Part shown: piece after piece, positions 61,901 to 64,000 of the stretch
Layout: the number at the start of each line of letters is the position of its first letter
Position numbering within the stretch: the first letter of the stretch is position 1
Assembly: GCA_948146395.1 (NCBI GenBank)
Contig: OX411547.1
Location: 32,034,614-32,098,613, forward strand
Direction of reading: 5' to 3'
From: Fragum whitleyi
Taxonomy: Eukaryota; Mollusca; Bivalvia; Cardiida; Cardiidae
DNA: 64,000 bases
The notes under the pieces: model-generated
The model's input: only the letters and a program-made list of their open reading frames with translations
What the model was told of the DNA's origin: nothing
Database searches by the model: none
Position numbers and translations under genes: made by a program

Positions 61901-62708
61901 AGAAAATAGTGTGGAAAAAGAAGAAATTGCTTGTCAGAAGCAATTCCTTCTTTTTTCACAATGTTTTCTCAATCATAAAATCACAGGCATGTAAAAAGCA
62001 GGGATGAAACAGCAAAGGGTTAACACTGAGGGGAGTCTTGGAGTCGAAGACATCTTATTTTGTGAGCAGGTTCCATTATTTTGCATGCTAGTTGGGAAGT
62101 TTCCAAAGTCTCAAACATCTGGTTTTTATAAAAAAAATTCTAATCTCTTCCAACAAAAGTTAATGCATAAAAGATTTTGTTGTATCTTCTTATTATTTAG
62201 ACAAAAAAAAATTAATAATTTGGGTAAAATCACTGAGAATAGTATAAAAAATCTAAAAATAGATATAGAATTGGCAATGAGAATTTGTTTGAGACAAGCC
62301 AATCTTAACAGAGTCAAGAACATGTAGGCGCTTTTCATCTAGCATGTTGAATTACCTGGCAAATCTCCACAGCATTTTCCTCCTATCTCTTGCACTTTTC
62401 CCTTTGACAACAAACCTTTTTCTAGGGGCTAGCTCATATGGGCAAATGCTGATGTATCAATGATAAATAAACTGATTTACAAACACACACAAATCAACTT
62501 TGTCGTATTTATCACTTTAACTTAACAGATGTTTTTATAAGCTCTACAAATTCTTAGTTTATAATAGTTCTGTTCTAAATTAAATACTGTTAATATTGAA
62601 ATGATAAAACTAATCATTAGTAACACTTGTTATTATCATTTAATCTTAAAACAGGGTAACCCAGGAGATATGGGAAGACAAGGACCCCAGGGACCCCCAG
62701 GTCCACAG
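16897..62708 (+). CDS. Fibrillar collagen alpha chain (clade A-like), 5' part of gene, 37 exons seen; open at the right edge
   Basis: Gene span. The product is a secreted procollagen chain that forms a triple helix and assembles into extracellular matrix fibrils. Joining 37 exons gives 3279 nt and 1093 residues with no stop. Order: signal peptide (about 1-20), VWC domain (24-83), linker and N-telopeptide (84-132), major Gly-X-Y helix (from Gly133 to the last visible residue). Exon lengths built on 45/54/99/108 nt and phase-0 helix exons starting with a complete Gly codon are the fibrillar-collagen signature. A VWC domain rather than a TSPN domain points to the clade A type (vertebrate I/II/III/V-alpha2 group). 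The C-propeptide (COLFI), needed for trimer assembly, must lie downstream. Odd points: a 7-residue helix break in exon 26 and fused exons 13, 26 and 29. Family call is firm; orthology to one vertebrate chain cannot be set. Confidence 0.96.
17267..17390. mobile_element. Foldback MITE, family F (copy 5), intron 1
   Basis: CTGACCAGCCCTGCG at one end and CGCAGGGCTGATCAG at the other; GGTGCAAAC and GTCTGCACC inside. Confidence 0.8.
17391..20199. other. Intron 1 interior, no exon or RNA gene seen
   Basis: No Gly-X-Y or Cys-rich exon with splice sites. Near 20080-20130 there are AAGGTCAA repeats belonging to a dispersed family also seen near 23050, 29690, 49800, 53770 and 55180. Confidence 0.55.
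20200..20700 (+). mobile_element. SINE copy split by a MITE
   Basis: Left part (to 20343) and right part (from 20616, GACTCAATTATTAGGTGCTC onward) join into the SINE body seen at 47650-47730. The MITE at 20344-20615 interrupts it. The left limit is uncertain. Confidence 0.6.
20344..20615. mobile_element. MITE, GGGCCC family (copy 1), with CAG target duplication
   Basis: Ends GGGCCCTTTTTAC and GTAAAAAGGGCCC are inverted; CAG flanks both sides (20341-20343, 20616-20618). Central hairpin GAATCGTCTTCTAAAGACGATTC. A 29-bp stretch near the right end is duplicated. Related: 44668-44908 and 32935-33172. Confidence 0.85.
21026..21256 (+). CDS. Collagen exon 2: VWC domain of the N-propeptide
   Basis: 231 nt, residues 22-98, phase 1 at both ends. 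Ten cysteines at 24, 41, 44, 46, 54, 61, 67, 79, 80 and 83 follow the VWC pattern C...CxxCxC...C...C...C...CCxxC, as in the N-propeptide of vertebrate type I, II and III collagens, where the domain binds BMP-type ligands. Two N-glycosylation sequons are visible (N60-C-S and N85-E-T). After Cys83 comes a Pro-rich tail. Acceptor TTGTAG, donor GTGAGA. One exon holding the whole VWC domain matches the usual gene layout. Confidence 0.96.
21311..21475. mobile_element. MITE, TTAA family (copy 1)
   Basis: TTAAGGTAGTGGACCC at the left and its inverse GGTCCTCTACCTTAA at the right; central palindrome TTTCCTAATGAAAATCATTAGGAAA. TTAA at both edges fits a piggyBac-type target site, or is part of the terminal repeat. 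Copies: 27268-27430, 32489-32647, 55579-55784. Confidence 0.85.
22058..22490 (+). mobile_element. Tandem-repeat element ending in CTCTTGTTG
   Basis: Starts near CCCCTGCTGTTTTTGGCAAG, has CGTCCGTCATTC near the 5' end, two to three diverged units (ACAACTCTTGCTTGCATAAT), and ends GACAAGACTCTTGTTG. Same building plan as the family A and B elements. Confidence 0.5.
23154..23194 (+). CDS. Collagen exon 3: short linker
   Basis: 41 nt, residues 99-112, sequence [14 protein letters not shown]. It enters in phase 1 and leaves in phase 0, which restores the frame used by all helix exons. Acceptor ATTTCAG, donor GTAAGT. It takes the place of the minor triple helix found in many vertebrate chains. Short and non-repetitive, so it rests on splice sites and frame fit. 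Confidence 0.82.
23387..23401. repeat. Poly-G run
   Basis: About 15 consecutive G in intron 3, inside a repeat that starts near TATACCCCCC. Confidence 0.85.
23461..25302. mobile_element. Non-autonomous hAT-like transposon, 1842 bp, in intron 3
   Basis: Terminal inverted repeats CAGACCTGGGG and its inverse CCCCAGGTCTG, with the 8-bp sequence ATGCTCAA directly repeated outside both ends (23453-23460 and 25303-25310). Eight-bp duplications and CAG-starting ends are hAT features. Next to both ends lie arrays of GTAATCGATTACAATTAC-type words (23470-23640 and 25120-25290), probably transposase-binding repeats. No transposase frame is present. Confidence 0.92.
24546..24661 (+). repeat. GGACAAAACCCCACCA minisatellite
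   Basis: Six units of 14-17 bp inside the hAT-like element. Confidence 0.85.
25563..25645. mobile_element. Palindromic MITE, GTTGTAACTGCC family (copy 1)
   Basis: ATGGCTCAG...CAGTTGTAACTACCTATA and its inverse end in CTGAGCCAT. Other copies near 33612-33672, 52893-52975, 57262-57340 and 59585-59660. Confidence 0.75.
25692..25939. mobile_element. MITE, CCCTTGTCATGCTGA family (copy 1)
   Basis: Ends CCCTTGTCATGCTGA and TCAGCATGACAAGGG are inverted; an inner CAGCCTGCACATGTGTGCAG palindrome is shared by the copies at 27538-27784, 43028-43276 and about 43336-43585. Confidence 0.8.
26291..26344 (+). CDS. Collagen exon 4: N-telopeptide
   Basis: 54 nt, residues 113-130, sequence [18 protein letters not shown], phase 0 at both ends. 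Lys118 lies 15 residues before the helix and is a candidate lysyl-oxidase cross-link residue, as in vertebrate N-telopeptides. Gln113 or Gln122 could follow the N-proteinase cut (vertebrate sites are Pro/Ala-Gln); this is inference. Acceptor TTCAACAG, donor GTGAGT. Confidence 0.85.
26962..27190. mobile_element. MITE, GAAGAAATTGCTTG family (fragment)
   Basis: AGAAATTGCTTGTGTCAAGCAATTTCT hairpin around 27040-27066, matching the core of the fuller copies at 28050-28279 and 61795-62023. Confidence 0.55.
27268..27430. mobile_element. MITE, TTAA family (copy 2)
   Basis: TTAAGGTAGTG at left, CACTACCGTAA at right; same central palindrome with CCTAATGAAAATCATT. Confidence 0.85.
27538..27784. mobile_element. 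MITE, CCCTTGTCATGCTGA family (copy 2)
   Basis: TTAACCCTTGTCCTGCTGAA at left and TTCAGCATGACAAAGGTTAA at right. It ends about 30 nt before exon 5. Confidence 0.8.
27815..27865 (+). CDS. Collagen exon 5: start of the major triple helix
   Basis: 51 nt, residues 131-147: GV followed by five triplets ([15 protein letters not shown]). The helix begins at Gly133. 51 is 45 plus 6, so the helical part equals the 45-nt first helix exon of vertebrate clade A genes. Confidence 0.94.
27873..28445. repeat. Direct repeat pair flanking a MITE
   Basis: A segment of about 165 bp (TAATCCTTTCTAATGTTGAATG and following) at 27873-28045 recurs at 28266-28445. The MITE at 28050-28279 sits between the copies. Confidence 0.75.
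28050..28279. mobile_element. MITE, GAAGAAATTGCTTG family (full copy)
   Basis: TAACCCTTTGCTGTTT at left and AAAACAGGAAAGGGTTA at right; central AGAAATTGCTTCTGACAAGCAATTTCT hairpin. Also seen reversed at 61795-62023. Confidence 0.75.
28822..28875 (+). CDS. Collagen exon 6, 54 nt
   Basis: Helix residues 16-33: [18 protein letters not shown]. The GPQGF-GP-GE-GEPG pattern resembles the start of the vertebrate type I helix. Acceptor TATTTTAG, donor GTAAGT. Confidence 0.96.
29422..29475 (+). CDS. Collagen exon 7, 54 nt
   Basis: Helix residues 34-51: [18 protein letters not shown]. Six perfect triplets, acceptor TTTTGTAG, donor GTAAGG. Confidence 0.96.
30453..30506 (+). CDS. Collagen exon 8, 54 nt
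   Basis: Helix residues 52-69: [18 protein letters not shown]. Acceptor ATTTTCAG, donor GTAAGT. Confidence 0.96.
30697..30750 (+). CDS. Collagen exon 9, 54 nt, with helix cross-link motif KGHR
   Basis: Helix residues 70-87: [22 protein letters not shown] at helix 84-87 matches the lysine cross-link site KGHR near residue 87 of vertebrate type I and II chains, where it pairs with a telopeptide lysine. Donor GTAAGT. The last bases of this exon and its donor are copied downstream in the intron (see 30734-31140). Confidence 0.96.
30734..31140 (+). repeat. Tandem duplication containing the 3' end of exon 9 and its donor
   Basis: A unit of about 127 bp that begins with the last bases of exon 9 (CCTAAAGGACATAGA then GTAAGTACTC) recurs at about 30867, 30993 and, in part, 31120. 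The copied donors read GTATGCACTC, GTATGTACTC and a decayed form. Each unit also carries a segment (ATAGGGACTTAAATTACAACAG and neighbours) resembling half of a palindromic element seen at 61045-61190. The copies have no acceptor and no Gly-X-Y run beyond two triplets, so they are not exons. Confidence 0.85.
31320..31353. repeat. GT/G-run simple repeat
   Basis: (GT)n passing into a run of about 12 G in intron 9. Confidence 0.9.
31801..31854 (+). CDS. Collagen exon 10, 54 nt
   Basis: Helix residues 88-105: [18 protein letters not shown]. Basic patch with four charged K/R residues. Acceptor TATTTCAG, donor GTAATT (weaker than the usual GTAAGT). Confidence 0.95.
32329..32427 (+). CDS. Collagen exon 11, 99 nt
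   Basis: Helix residues 106-138, eleven perfect triplets from GET to GPA, including GER-GRD-GSP. 99 equals 45+54, so it can be read as two ancestral exons joined. Acceptor TTTGACAG, donor GTAAGC. Confidence 0.96.
32489..32647. mobile_element. MITE, TTAA family (copy 3)
   Basis: Right end GGGTCCACTACCTTAA is intact; the left end is eroded to TTTAAAAAAGTGG. Confidence 0.8.
32935..33172. mobile_element. MITE, GGGCCC family (copy 2)
   Basis: GGGGCCTGTTTTATTAAAC at left, TTTAGTAAAAAAAGTCCCC at right; no clear target duplication here. Confidence 0.75.
33389..33487 (+). CDS. Collagen exon 12, 99 nt
   Basis: Helix residues 139-171, eleven perfect triplets from GLP to GAK. Acceptor CTATTTAG, donor GTAGGA. 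Confidence 0.96.
33550..34170 (+). mobile_element. SINE copy interrupted by two MITEs
   Basis: Begins at a B-box-like GTTTGATTCCC. It is broken by a GTTGTAACTGCC-family MITE (about 33612-33672), resumes at CATTCTGACTTTATCTCCC, and is broken again by the MITE at 33751-34063. The resumed text after 34072 (TTGTAATGGAAGTATTGATG) fits the SINE body loosely. Right limit uncertain. Confidence 0.6.
33751..34063. mobile_element. MITE with 8-9 bp target duplication (MULE-like)
   Basis: Ends CATTCGGAACATCACTC and the inverse GAGTGGTGTTCCGATTG. TATAAAAGG is directly repeated outside (33742-33750 and 34064-34072). A long inner hairpin (AAATCTTAATTTTTAAGAAT and its inverse) lies at 33908-33968. A 9-bp duplication fits Mutator-like elements; no transposase is present. 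Confidence 0.85.
34333..34352. repeat. Poly-G run
   Basis: About 18-19 G in intron 12. Confidence 0.85.
34833..34905 (+). mobile_element. tRNA-like SINE head or tRNA pseudogene
   Basis: A-box-like TAGTGCAGTCAGTAGCATG and B-box GGTTCAATCC at tRNA-like spacing. Acceptor-stem pairing is absent, so it is not a working tRNA gene. It lies 45 nt before exon 13. Confidence 0.65.
34950..35192 (+). CDS. Collagen exon 13, 243 nt, fused exon
   Basis: Helix residues 172-252, 27 perfect triplets from GDA to GEA. 243 is 99+45+99, the sum of three consecutive vertebrate exon lengths at the same helix position, so loss of two introns is the simplest reading. It contains [10 protein letters not shown], close to the vertebrate GVMGFO motif bound by DDR and VWF, but at a different helix position. 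Acceptor TTTTTAAG, donor GTGAGT. Confidence 0.96.
35207..35722. repeat. Two tandem copies of a TGACCCATCAC-type MITE after exon 13
   Basis: TGACCCATCACGCAAAAAGG at 35207 and its inverse near 35430 bound the first copy. A second copy begins at 35452 (ATATATTTGTGACCCATCAC is shared). Diverged relatives lie near 26455, 49200-49390 and 53240-53580. Confidence 0.65.
36453..36690. mobile_element. MITE, GAGCCTGTGCGTGACATTTCC family (copy 1)
   Basis: GAGCCTGTGCATGACATTTC at left, inverse at right (TTGTTGGAAATGTCAGGCA). Inner CCTGTGCATCTGCACAG palindrome. Copy 2 at 40948-41189; half copies near 46860 and 47050. Confidence 0.75.
36747..36854 (+). CDS. Collagen exon 14, 108 nt, with RGD
   Basis: Helix residues 253-288, twelve triplets from GAM to GQR. 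Contains an RGD (GMR-GDA, protein 399-401) and GIPGER, both integrin-type motifs in collagens. RGD inside a native helix is usually cryptic. Donor GTAGGT. Confidence 0.96.
37688..37741 (+). CDS. Collagen exon 15, 54 nt
   Basis: Helix residues 289-306: [18 protein letters not shown]. Acceptor TTTGCAG, donor GTAAGT. Confidence 0.96.
38082..39463 (+). mobile_element. Tandem-repeat mobile element, family B, nested
   Basis: Starts TTTTAGCTCCACTGGCC, then a GCGTGCGTGCG stretch, then about seven units of 154 bp (CTCCTGAACCATTGGGGCGA ... ATGGGCGTGGCAGG). It ends with GCCAGTGGAGCGATACTGGC, a hairpin and CTCTTGTT. A possible earlier end (hairpin plus CTCTTGT) lies at 39251. It interrupts a repeat unit whose uncut form reads GTAATTTTTGAGTTATTGCC at 39615-39640. 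Confidence 0.8.
40826..40933 (+). CDS. Collagen exon 16, 108 nt
   Basis: Helix residues 307-342, twelve triplets from GSP to GNP. The second half is highly charged ([12 protein letters not shown]). Acceptor TTTATAG, donor GTAAGT. Confidence 0.96.
40948..41189. mobile_element. MITE, GAGCCTGTGCGTGACATTTCC family (copy 2)
   Basis: Starts GAGCCTGTGCGTG 15 nt after exon 16 and ends in GTTGGAAATGTCACACACAGGCTC (inverted). Confidence 0.8.
41449..41493 (+). CDS. Collagen exon 17, 45 nt
   Basis: Helix residues 343-357: [15 protein letters not shown]. The only plain 45-nt exon in the window. Acceptor TCTTTCAG, donor GTAAGT. Confidence 0.95.
42433..42486 (+). CDS. Collagen exon 18, 54 nt
   Basis: Helix residues 358-375: [18 protein letters not shown]. 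Acceptor TTACACAG, donor GTAAGT. Confidence 0.96.
42910..43008 (+). CDS. Collagen exon 19, 99 nt
   Basis: Helix residues 376-408, eleven triplets from GLP to GDT. Acceptor TTTTTCCAG, donor GTAGGT. Confidence 0.96.
43028..43276. mobile_element. MITE, CCCTTGTCATGCTGA family (copy 3)
   Basis: TTAACCCTTGTCATGCTGAA at left, TTCAGCATGACAAGGATTAA at right. Begins 20 nt after the donor of exon 19. A fourth, more diverged copy follows at about 43336-43585. Confidence 0.85.
44112..44219 (+). CDS. Collagen exon 20, 108 nt
   Basis: Helix residues 409-444, twelve triplets from GLP to GPP, with a charged middle ([15 protein letters not shown]). Acceptor ATGTCAG, donor GTAAGT. Confidence 0.96.
44668..44908. 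mobile_element. MITE, GGGCCC family (copy 3), with CTG target duplication
   Basis: GGGCCTGTTTTACTAAAC at left, GTTTAGTAAAACGGGCCC at right, CTG directly repeated outside both ends (44665-44667 and 44909-44911). Confidence 0.85.
44935..45100. repeat. ATTC/ATTA microsatellite reaching the exon 21 acceptor
   Basis: (ATTC)n, then (TTAA/ATTA)n, then (ATTC)n, ending directly at the CAG acceptor at 45101-45103. Confidence 0.95.
45104..45157 (+). CDS. Collagen exon 21, 54 nt, acceptor inside an ATTC microsatellite
   Basis: Helix residues 445-462: [18 protein letters not shown]. The tract before its AG acceptor is made of ATTC repeats (see 44935-45100). Donor GTAAGT. Confidence 0.95.
46209..46307 (+). 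CDS. Collagen exon 22, 99 nt
   Basis: Helix residues 463-495, eleven triplets from GPQ to GER. Acceptor AACAATAG is pyrimidine-poor. Donor GTAGGC. Confidence 0.95.
46430..46832. mobile_element. About 390-bp interspersed element (copy 1), intron 22
   Basis: GAGAAATAACGGTAGATTATCAC at left, AAACAAACGATTATCCTCTA at right. The right third is a long palindrome around AAAGCTATATTTTCACTCAT. Copy 2 at 48331-48712. Palindromic part alone at 55945-56104. Confidence 0.75.
47526..47760 (+). mobile_element. tRNA-derived SINE, plus orientation
   Basis: B-box GGTTCGATCC at 47530, body with CACCAACGGGTTGATAATTG and AGGTGCTCCAGCC, 3' end GTTGAAAGCGGCGTAAAAC followed by an (ATCA)n tail. The clearest copy of this SINE in the window. 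Confidence 0.85.
47822..47920 (+). CDS. Collagen exon 23, 99 nt
   Basis: Helix residues 496-528, eleven triplets from GDN to GAP. Acceptor CTTTACAG, donor GTAAGT. Confidence 0.96.
48001..48018. repeat. Poly-G run
   Basis: T-run followed by about 15 G in intron 23. Confidence 0.85.
48331..48712. mobile_element. About 390-bp interspersed element (copy 2), intron 23
   Basis: Same left and right parts as copy 1. Its right end (CGATTATCCTCTA) stops just before the exon 24 acceptor, so element sequence supplies part of the pyrimidine tract. Confidence 0.8.
48728..48781 (+). CDS. Collagen exon 24, 54 nt
   Basis: Helix residues 529-546: [18 protein letters not shown]. The acceptor (TATATTTCAG) sits about 12 nt after the end of an interspersed element (48331-48712). 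Donor GTAGGT. Confidence 0.95.
49548..49601 (+). CDS. Collagen exon 25, 54 nt, with GLPGER
   Basis: Helix residues 547-564: [18 protein letters not shown]. It opens with GLPGER (GLOGER once hydroxylated), a known integrin-binding type of motif in vertebrate collagens. Acceptor ATTTCAG, donor GTAAGT. Confidence 0.96.
50041..50259 (+). CDS. Collagen exon 26, 219 nt, with GFPGER and a helix interruption
   Basis: Helix residues 565-637 (protein 697-769). It opens with GFPGER. After ten triplets the repeat breaks at GPM, then SIISPEK (50131-50151, protein 727-733), then twelve perfect triplets from GDP to GPA. 219 is the only helix exon length in the window (apart from exon 5) that is not a multiple of 9. 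It equals 216+3, where 216 is four 54-nt units. There is no splice-site-like GT or AG that would remove only the break and keep the repeat. Acceptor ACATACAG, donor GTAAGT. Confidence 0.95.
50696..50749 (+). CDS. Collagen exon 27, 54 nt
   Basis: Helix residues 638-655: [18 protein letters not shown]. Acceptor TCTTCAG, donor GTAAGT. Confidence 0.96.
51337..51390 (+). CDS. Collagen exon 28, 54 nt
   Basis: Helix residues 656-673: [18 protein letters not shown]. Acceptor TTTCACAG, donor GTAAGT. Confidence 0.96.
51391..52892. other. Intron 28, no exon or clear repeat
   Basis: AT-rich, no Gly-X-Y run with splice sites. TTTGACCC words near 52430-52740 resemble those at 12670-12770. Confidence 0.55.
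52893..52975. mobile_element. Palindromic MITE, GTTGTAACTGCC family
   Basis: CAGTTGTAACTGCCTTTA and TAAAGGCAGTTACAATTG arms; ends GTCTCAG/CTAAGCCAT. Confidence 0.75.
53030..53191 (+). CDS. Collagen exon 29, 162 nt
   Basis: Helix residues 674-727, eighteen triplets from GPA to GPQ, opening with a basic stretch (GRA GKK GSR). 162 is three 54-nt units. Vertebrate genes also have one 162-nt exon in this part of the helix, but counted from the 3' side the two are offset by 108 nt. Acceptor ATAACAG, donor GTAATG. Confidence 0.96.
53605..53850 (+). repeat. Dispersed AAGGTCAA-type repeat
   Basis: GTCTGTCTGTATGCAAAAAT then CAAGATACAATTCTCATATT, CATTGAATGTCAAGGTCAAT and an end at ACACATCT. Diverged copies at about 19965-20160, 22970-23135, 29570-29760, 49660-49880 and 55040-55255. 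Confidence 0.65.
54276..54344. mobile_element. Palindromic MITE
   Basis: GTAAGTGCCTATAGACTTATAGGCACTTAC perfect palindrome with GTACAAAG/CTTTGTGC-like ends. Related hairpin sequence at 61045-61190. Confidence 0.75.
54404..54511 (+). CDS. Collagen exon 30, 108 nt
   Basis: Helix residues 728-763, twelve triplets from GSR to GPQ. Acceptor ATTTCAG, donor GTAATA (weak). Confidence 0.95.
54664..54975. mobile_element. Two SINE fragments in opposite orientation
   Basis: Plus fragment 54664-54780 (ACTGGTGTGAGAAACTAG, TTGAAAGTCACATTAAACCC). Minus fragment 54880-54975 (GGAGCACCTAACAATGGATT). Confidence 0.65.
55579..55784. mobile_element. MITE, TTAA family (copy 4)
   Basis: TTAAGGTTGTAGACC at left, GGTCCACTACTTTAA at right. 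Inner AACCAAGTTTTTCACAATGT repeated three times. Ends 26 nt before exon 31. Confidence 0.8.
55811..55918 (+). CDS. Collagen exon 31, 108 nt
   Basis: Helix residues 764-799, twelve triplets from GLS to GES. The acceptor (ATTCCCTAG) lies about 26 nt after a MITE end. Donor GTAAGT. Confidence 0.96.
56111..56424 (+). mobile_element. Repeat element with GTCC microsatellite, ending in CTCTTGTTTT
   Basis: Starts TATGCCCCCGATAGGGAGGC, contains (GTCC)n at 56150-56210, and ends with a TGTCA/TGACA hairpin and GCTCTTGTTTT. Type common in molluscs from general knowledge. Confidence 0.7.
57262..57340. mobile_element. Palindromic MITE, GTTGTAACTGCC family
   Basis: CAGTTGTAACTGCCTATT and AATAGGCAGTTACAACTG-like arms. 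Ends about 16-20 nt before the exon 32 acceptor. Confidence 0.8.
57356..57463 (+). CDS. Collagen exon 32, 108 nt
   Basis: Helix residues 800-835, twelve triplets from GPP to GPP, Met-rich middle (GMM GLP GMP). Acceptor ATTTTCAG, donor GTATGT. A palindromic element ends about 20 nt upstream. Confidence 0.96.
58039..58146 (+). CDS. Collagen exon 33, 108 nt
   Basis: Helix residues 836-871, twelve triplets from GDA to GPP, with GRP GDK GDQ in the middle. Acceptor ATTTCAG, donor GTGAGT. Confidence 0.96.
58224..58362. mobile_element. Foldback MITE, family F (copy 6), intron 33
   Basis: AACCCTGACCTGCTTTCAGG at left, CATCCTGCACTCAGGGCT at right; core TGCTTTGCATGTGCAC. Confidence 0.8.
58509..58738 (-). 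mobile_element. tRNA-derived SINE, minus orientation
   Basis: Reverse of 47526-47760: TTGATTGATTG tail, then TTTTACGCCGCTTTCAAC, GGAGCACCTAACAATGG, and ACCCATTGGTGAGAGACAAA. The B-box end is cut at GCCGCCGTCGGGG. Confidence 0.85.
58869..58922 (+). CDS. Collagen exon 34, 54 nt
   Basis: Helix residues 872-889: [18 protein letters not shown]. The last Arg joins GD of exon 35 to form an RGD across the junction (protein 1021-1023). Donor GTAAGT. Confidence 0.96.
59847..59900 (+). CDS. Collagen exon 35, 54 nt
   Basis: Helix residues 890-907: [18 protein letters not shown]. Acceptor CCTTCCAG, donor GTAGGT. Confidence 0.96.
59945..60155 (+). mobile_element. Second SINE-like element
   Basis: B-box-like GGTTCGAGGCCC at 59968, then GGCAAAACACTTAAAAGCC and GTAAAAATGGGTAGCAGTG, words typical of another invertebrate SINE type. 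Limits uncertain. Confidence 0.55.
60180..60957 (-). mobile_element. Tandem-repeat mobile element, family B relative, minus orientation
   Basis: Right end GCCAGTGGAGCTAAAA is the inverse of the family B start at 38082. Next to it is a GCACGCACGCACG stretch, then about four units of 150-165 bp (ATGACCTCCGCCCATAAAAT). The left end with hairpin is not found, so it is probably truncated. Confidence 0.7.
61667..61774 (+). CDS. Collagen exon 36, 108 nt, C-terminal cross-link region
   Basis: Helix residues 908-943, twelve triplets from GAP to GPP. The run [18 protein letters not shown] lines up with the vertebrate segment that ends in IKGHR (cross-link Lys near 930). Lys928 (protein 1060) is in place, but HR is replaced by WP. 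Acceptor TCTTCAG, donor GTAAGT. Confidence 0.96.
61795..62023. mobile_element. MITE, GAAGAAATTGCTTG family (reverse copy)
   Basis: AAACACTTTCCTGTTTTAC at left, AGCAAAGGGTTAAC at right, core AGAAATTGCTTGTCAGAAGCAATTCCTTCT. Confidence 0.75.
62655..62708 (+). CDS. Collagen exon 37, 54 nt, last exon in the window
   Basis: Helix residues 944-961: [18 protein letters not shown]. Acceptor AAAACAG, donor GTTAGT. About 48 more helical residues are expected downstream by comparison with the vertebrate clade A layout. No further Gly-X-Y exon is seen to 64000. Confidence 0.95.
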
Positions 62709-63470
62709 GTTAGTCTTTTGTAGTATTCGAGGTCTTGAAGCAAAATCATGGTATATGTCTACACACTGTATAGACACATGCTATGTTTTTGCTATGAGCC
62801 CCGGAAATATATTGTTATAGATTTATACTTTCATAGTTTTAGGTTTTTGATCAGCAATTTTTTGGAGTCTTTTCATAATATTCAAGGTTTTAGAGCAAAA
62901 TCATGGTATGTGTTCATACACCGTATAGACGTATGCCTTAATTTTGCTATATGCCTTGGGTACATATTTATATAGATTTACACTTTCATACATTTAAGGT
63001 TTTTGCTCTGCAATTTTTTGGAGTCTTTCATAATATTTAAGATATTAGAGCAAAAACAAGGTATGTGTTCATACACTGTATAGACACATGCTATGTTTTT
63101 GCTATAAGCCCTGGGTACATATTATAGATCTACACTTTCATAAATTTAAGATTTTTGCTTAGCAATTTTTTGGAGTCTTTTCATAGTATTCAAGGTCTTA
63201 GAGCAAAAACAAGGTATGTGTTCATACACTGTATAGACACATGCTATGTGTTTTCTATCAGCCCTGGATACGTATTTGTAAAGATTTACACTTTCCTAGT
63301 TTTTAGGTTTTTGCTTGGCATTTTTTTCAGTCTTTCATAATATTTAAGGTCTTTGAGCAAAAACATGGTATGTGTTCATACACTGTATAGACACATGCTA
63401 TGCTTTTGCTTTAAGCACTCTATATATTTATATAGATTTACATCTATATAGTTTCTTAGTTTTTAGCTTA
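62709..63470 (+). repeat. 154-bp tandem repeat starting at the exon 37 donor
   Basis: The word CTGTATAGACACATGCTATG or a close variant occurs near 62767, 62921, 63076, 63230 and 63384, a steady 154-bp step. The first unit starts within a few bases of the exon 37 donor. Confidence 0.9.
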
Positions 63471-63697
63471 GTAATCTTTTTGAGAACACCTAAGGTATTG
63501 CTTTAGCCTTGGTGTCATCGTGGTCATTGTGCAAAATCTTTGACATTTTGTGATTAAGGTAAGGCTAAAGGCATTCACATGGAACTTGAATTATATGTTC
63601 ACTACTAAAAGAGCAGTCTATGCTATCTAGGGCATAACTCTTATTGCATTTTGAACAATGCCACTTTTCTGTATTCTATTCTCCAGTGCTCAACCCA

Positions 63698-63862
63698 AAA
63701 TAAAGGGCCATCTTATTTCTGGCCCTGGGTGGGTATTGTTGCACGTTATATCAAAAAATCTCTCAGACAGCTTGCTACCAGTTTTATATTATGCTTTTGA
63801 TAGTTGACAGACCAGTCTATGCCTGACCCAAATGTGGGCCAGAAATAAGTTGGCCTTAAGGC
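63698..63862. mobile_element. MITE with GGCCAACTTATTTCTGGCCC-type ends (copy 2)
   Basis: Left AAGGGCCATCTTATTTCTGG and right CCAGAAATAAGTTGGCCTT are inverted. Related to 7028-7222. Confidence 0.75.
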
Positions 63863-64000
63863 ACCAGGTTGGCATTTCTCTTATTGTAAATTTTAGGGAT
63901 TGAGAAATTTCCTTACTTAACTAAAATTAGATCTATGTTAAACCTTATCCTTCTGCATTTGGTAAATTGCTGTTTTGGTGAGAGGAATAAACAGATCAAC

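Overview
The window looks like nuclear DNA of an invertebrate animal, most likely a bivalve mollusc. It is AT-rich, has short GT-AG bounded exons in long introns, and is packed with small DNA transposons, tRNA-derived SINEs and tandem-repeat elements. The species call is an inference from repeat style and collagen type; no marker gene fixes it.

Only one gene is convincing: a plus-strand fibrillar (clade A-like) collagen alpha chain. Its first 37 coding exons run from 16897 to 62708, and the gene continues past the right edge. Exon 1 encodes a signal peptide and exon 2 a complete ten-cysteine von Willebrand factor C (VWC) domain. Exons 3-4 encode a short linker and N-telopeptide, with no minor triple helix. 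Exons 5-37 encode 961 residues of the major triple helix. All junctions keep frame, giving 1093 residues in total. Helix exons are multiples of 9 nt (45, 54, 99, 108, 162, 243), except the first (51 nt) and exon 26 (219 nt). Exon 26 carries a seven-residue break in the Gly-X-Y repeat. The end of the helix, the C-telopeptide and the C-propeptide are not in the window.

Region by region: 1-16896 is intergenic, with no supported gene. It holds two copies of a tandem-repeat element in opposite orientation (957-2046 and 15113-15985), several foldback elements, a SINE, and an unusual 1.17-kb element with inverted ends filled with short TACGCT-type repeats (13752-14919). Intron 1 (4 kb) contains a MITE inserted in a SINE. 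Intron 3 contains a 1.84-kb hAT-like element with a perfect 8-bp target duplication. Introns 5-37 carry MITE families, more SINEs, a MITE with an 8-9 bp target duplication, and two large tandem-repeat elements (37.4-40.0 kb and 60.2-60.96 kb). A 154-bp satellite starts right at the donor of exon 37.

Several splice sites abut or are built from repeats: the acceptors of exons 21, 24, 31 and 32, and the donors of exons 9, 13 and 37. Using the vertebrate clade A exon-length pattern as I remember it, most helix exon boundaries here fall in the same place. This suggests no helix exon was missed and that the large exons arose by loss of ancestral introns.
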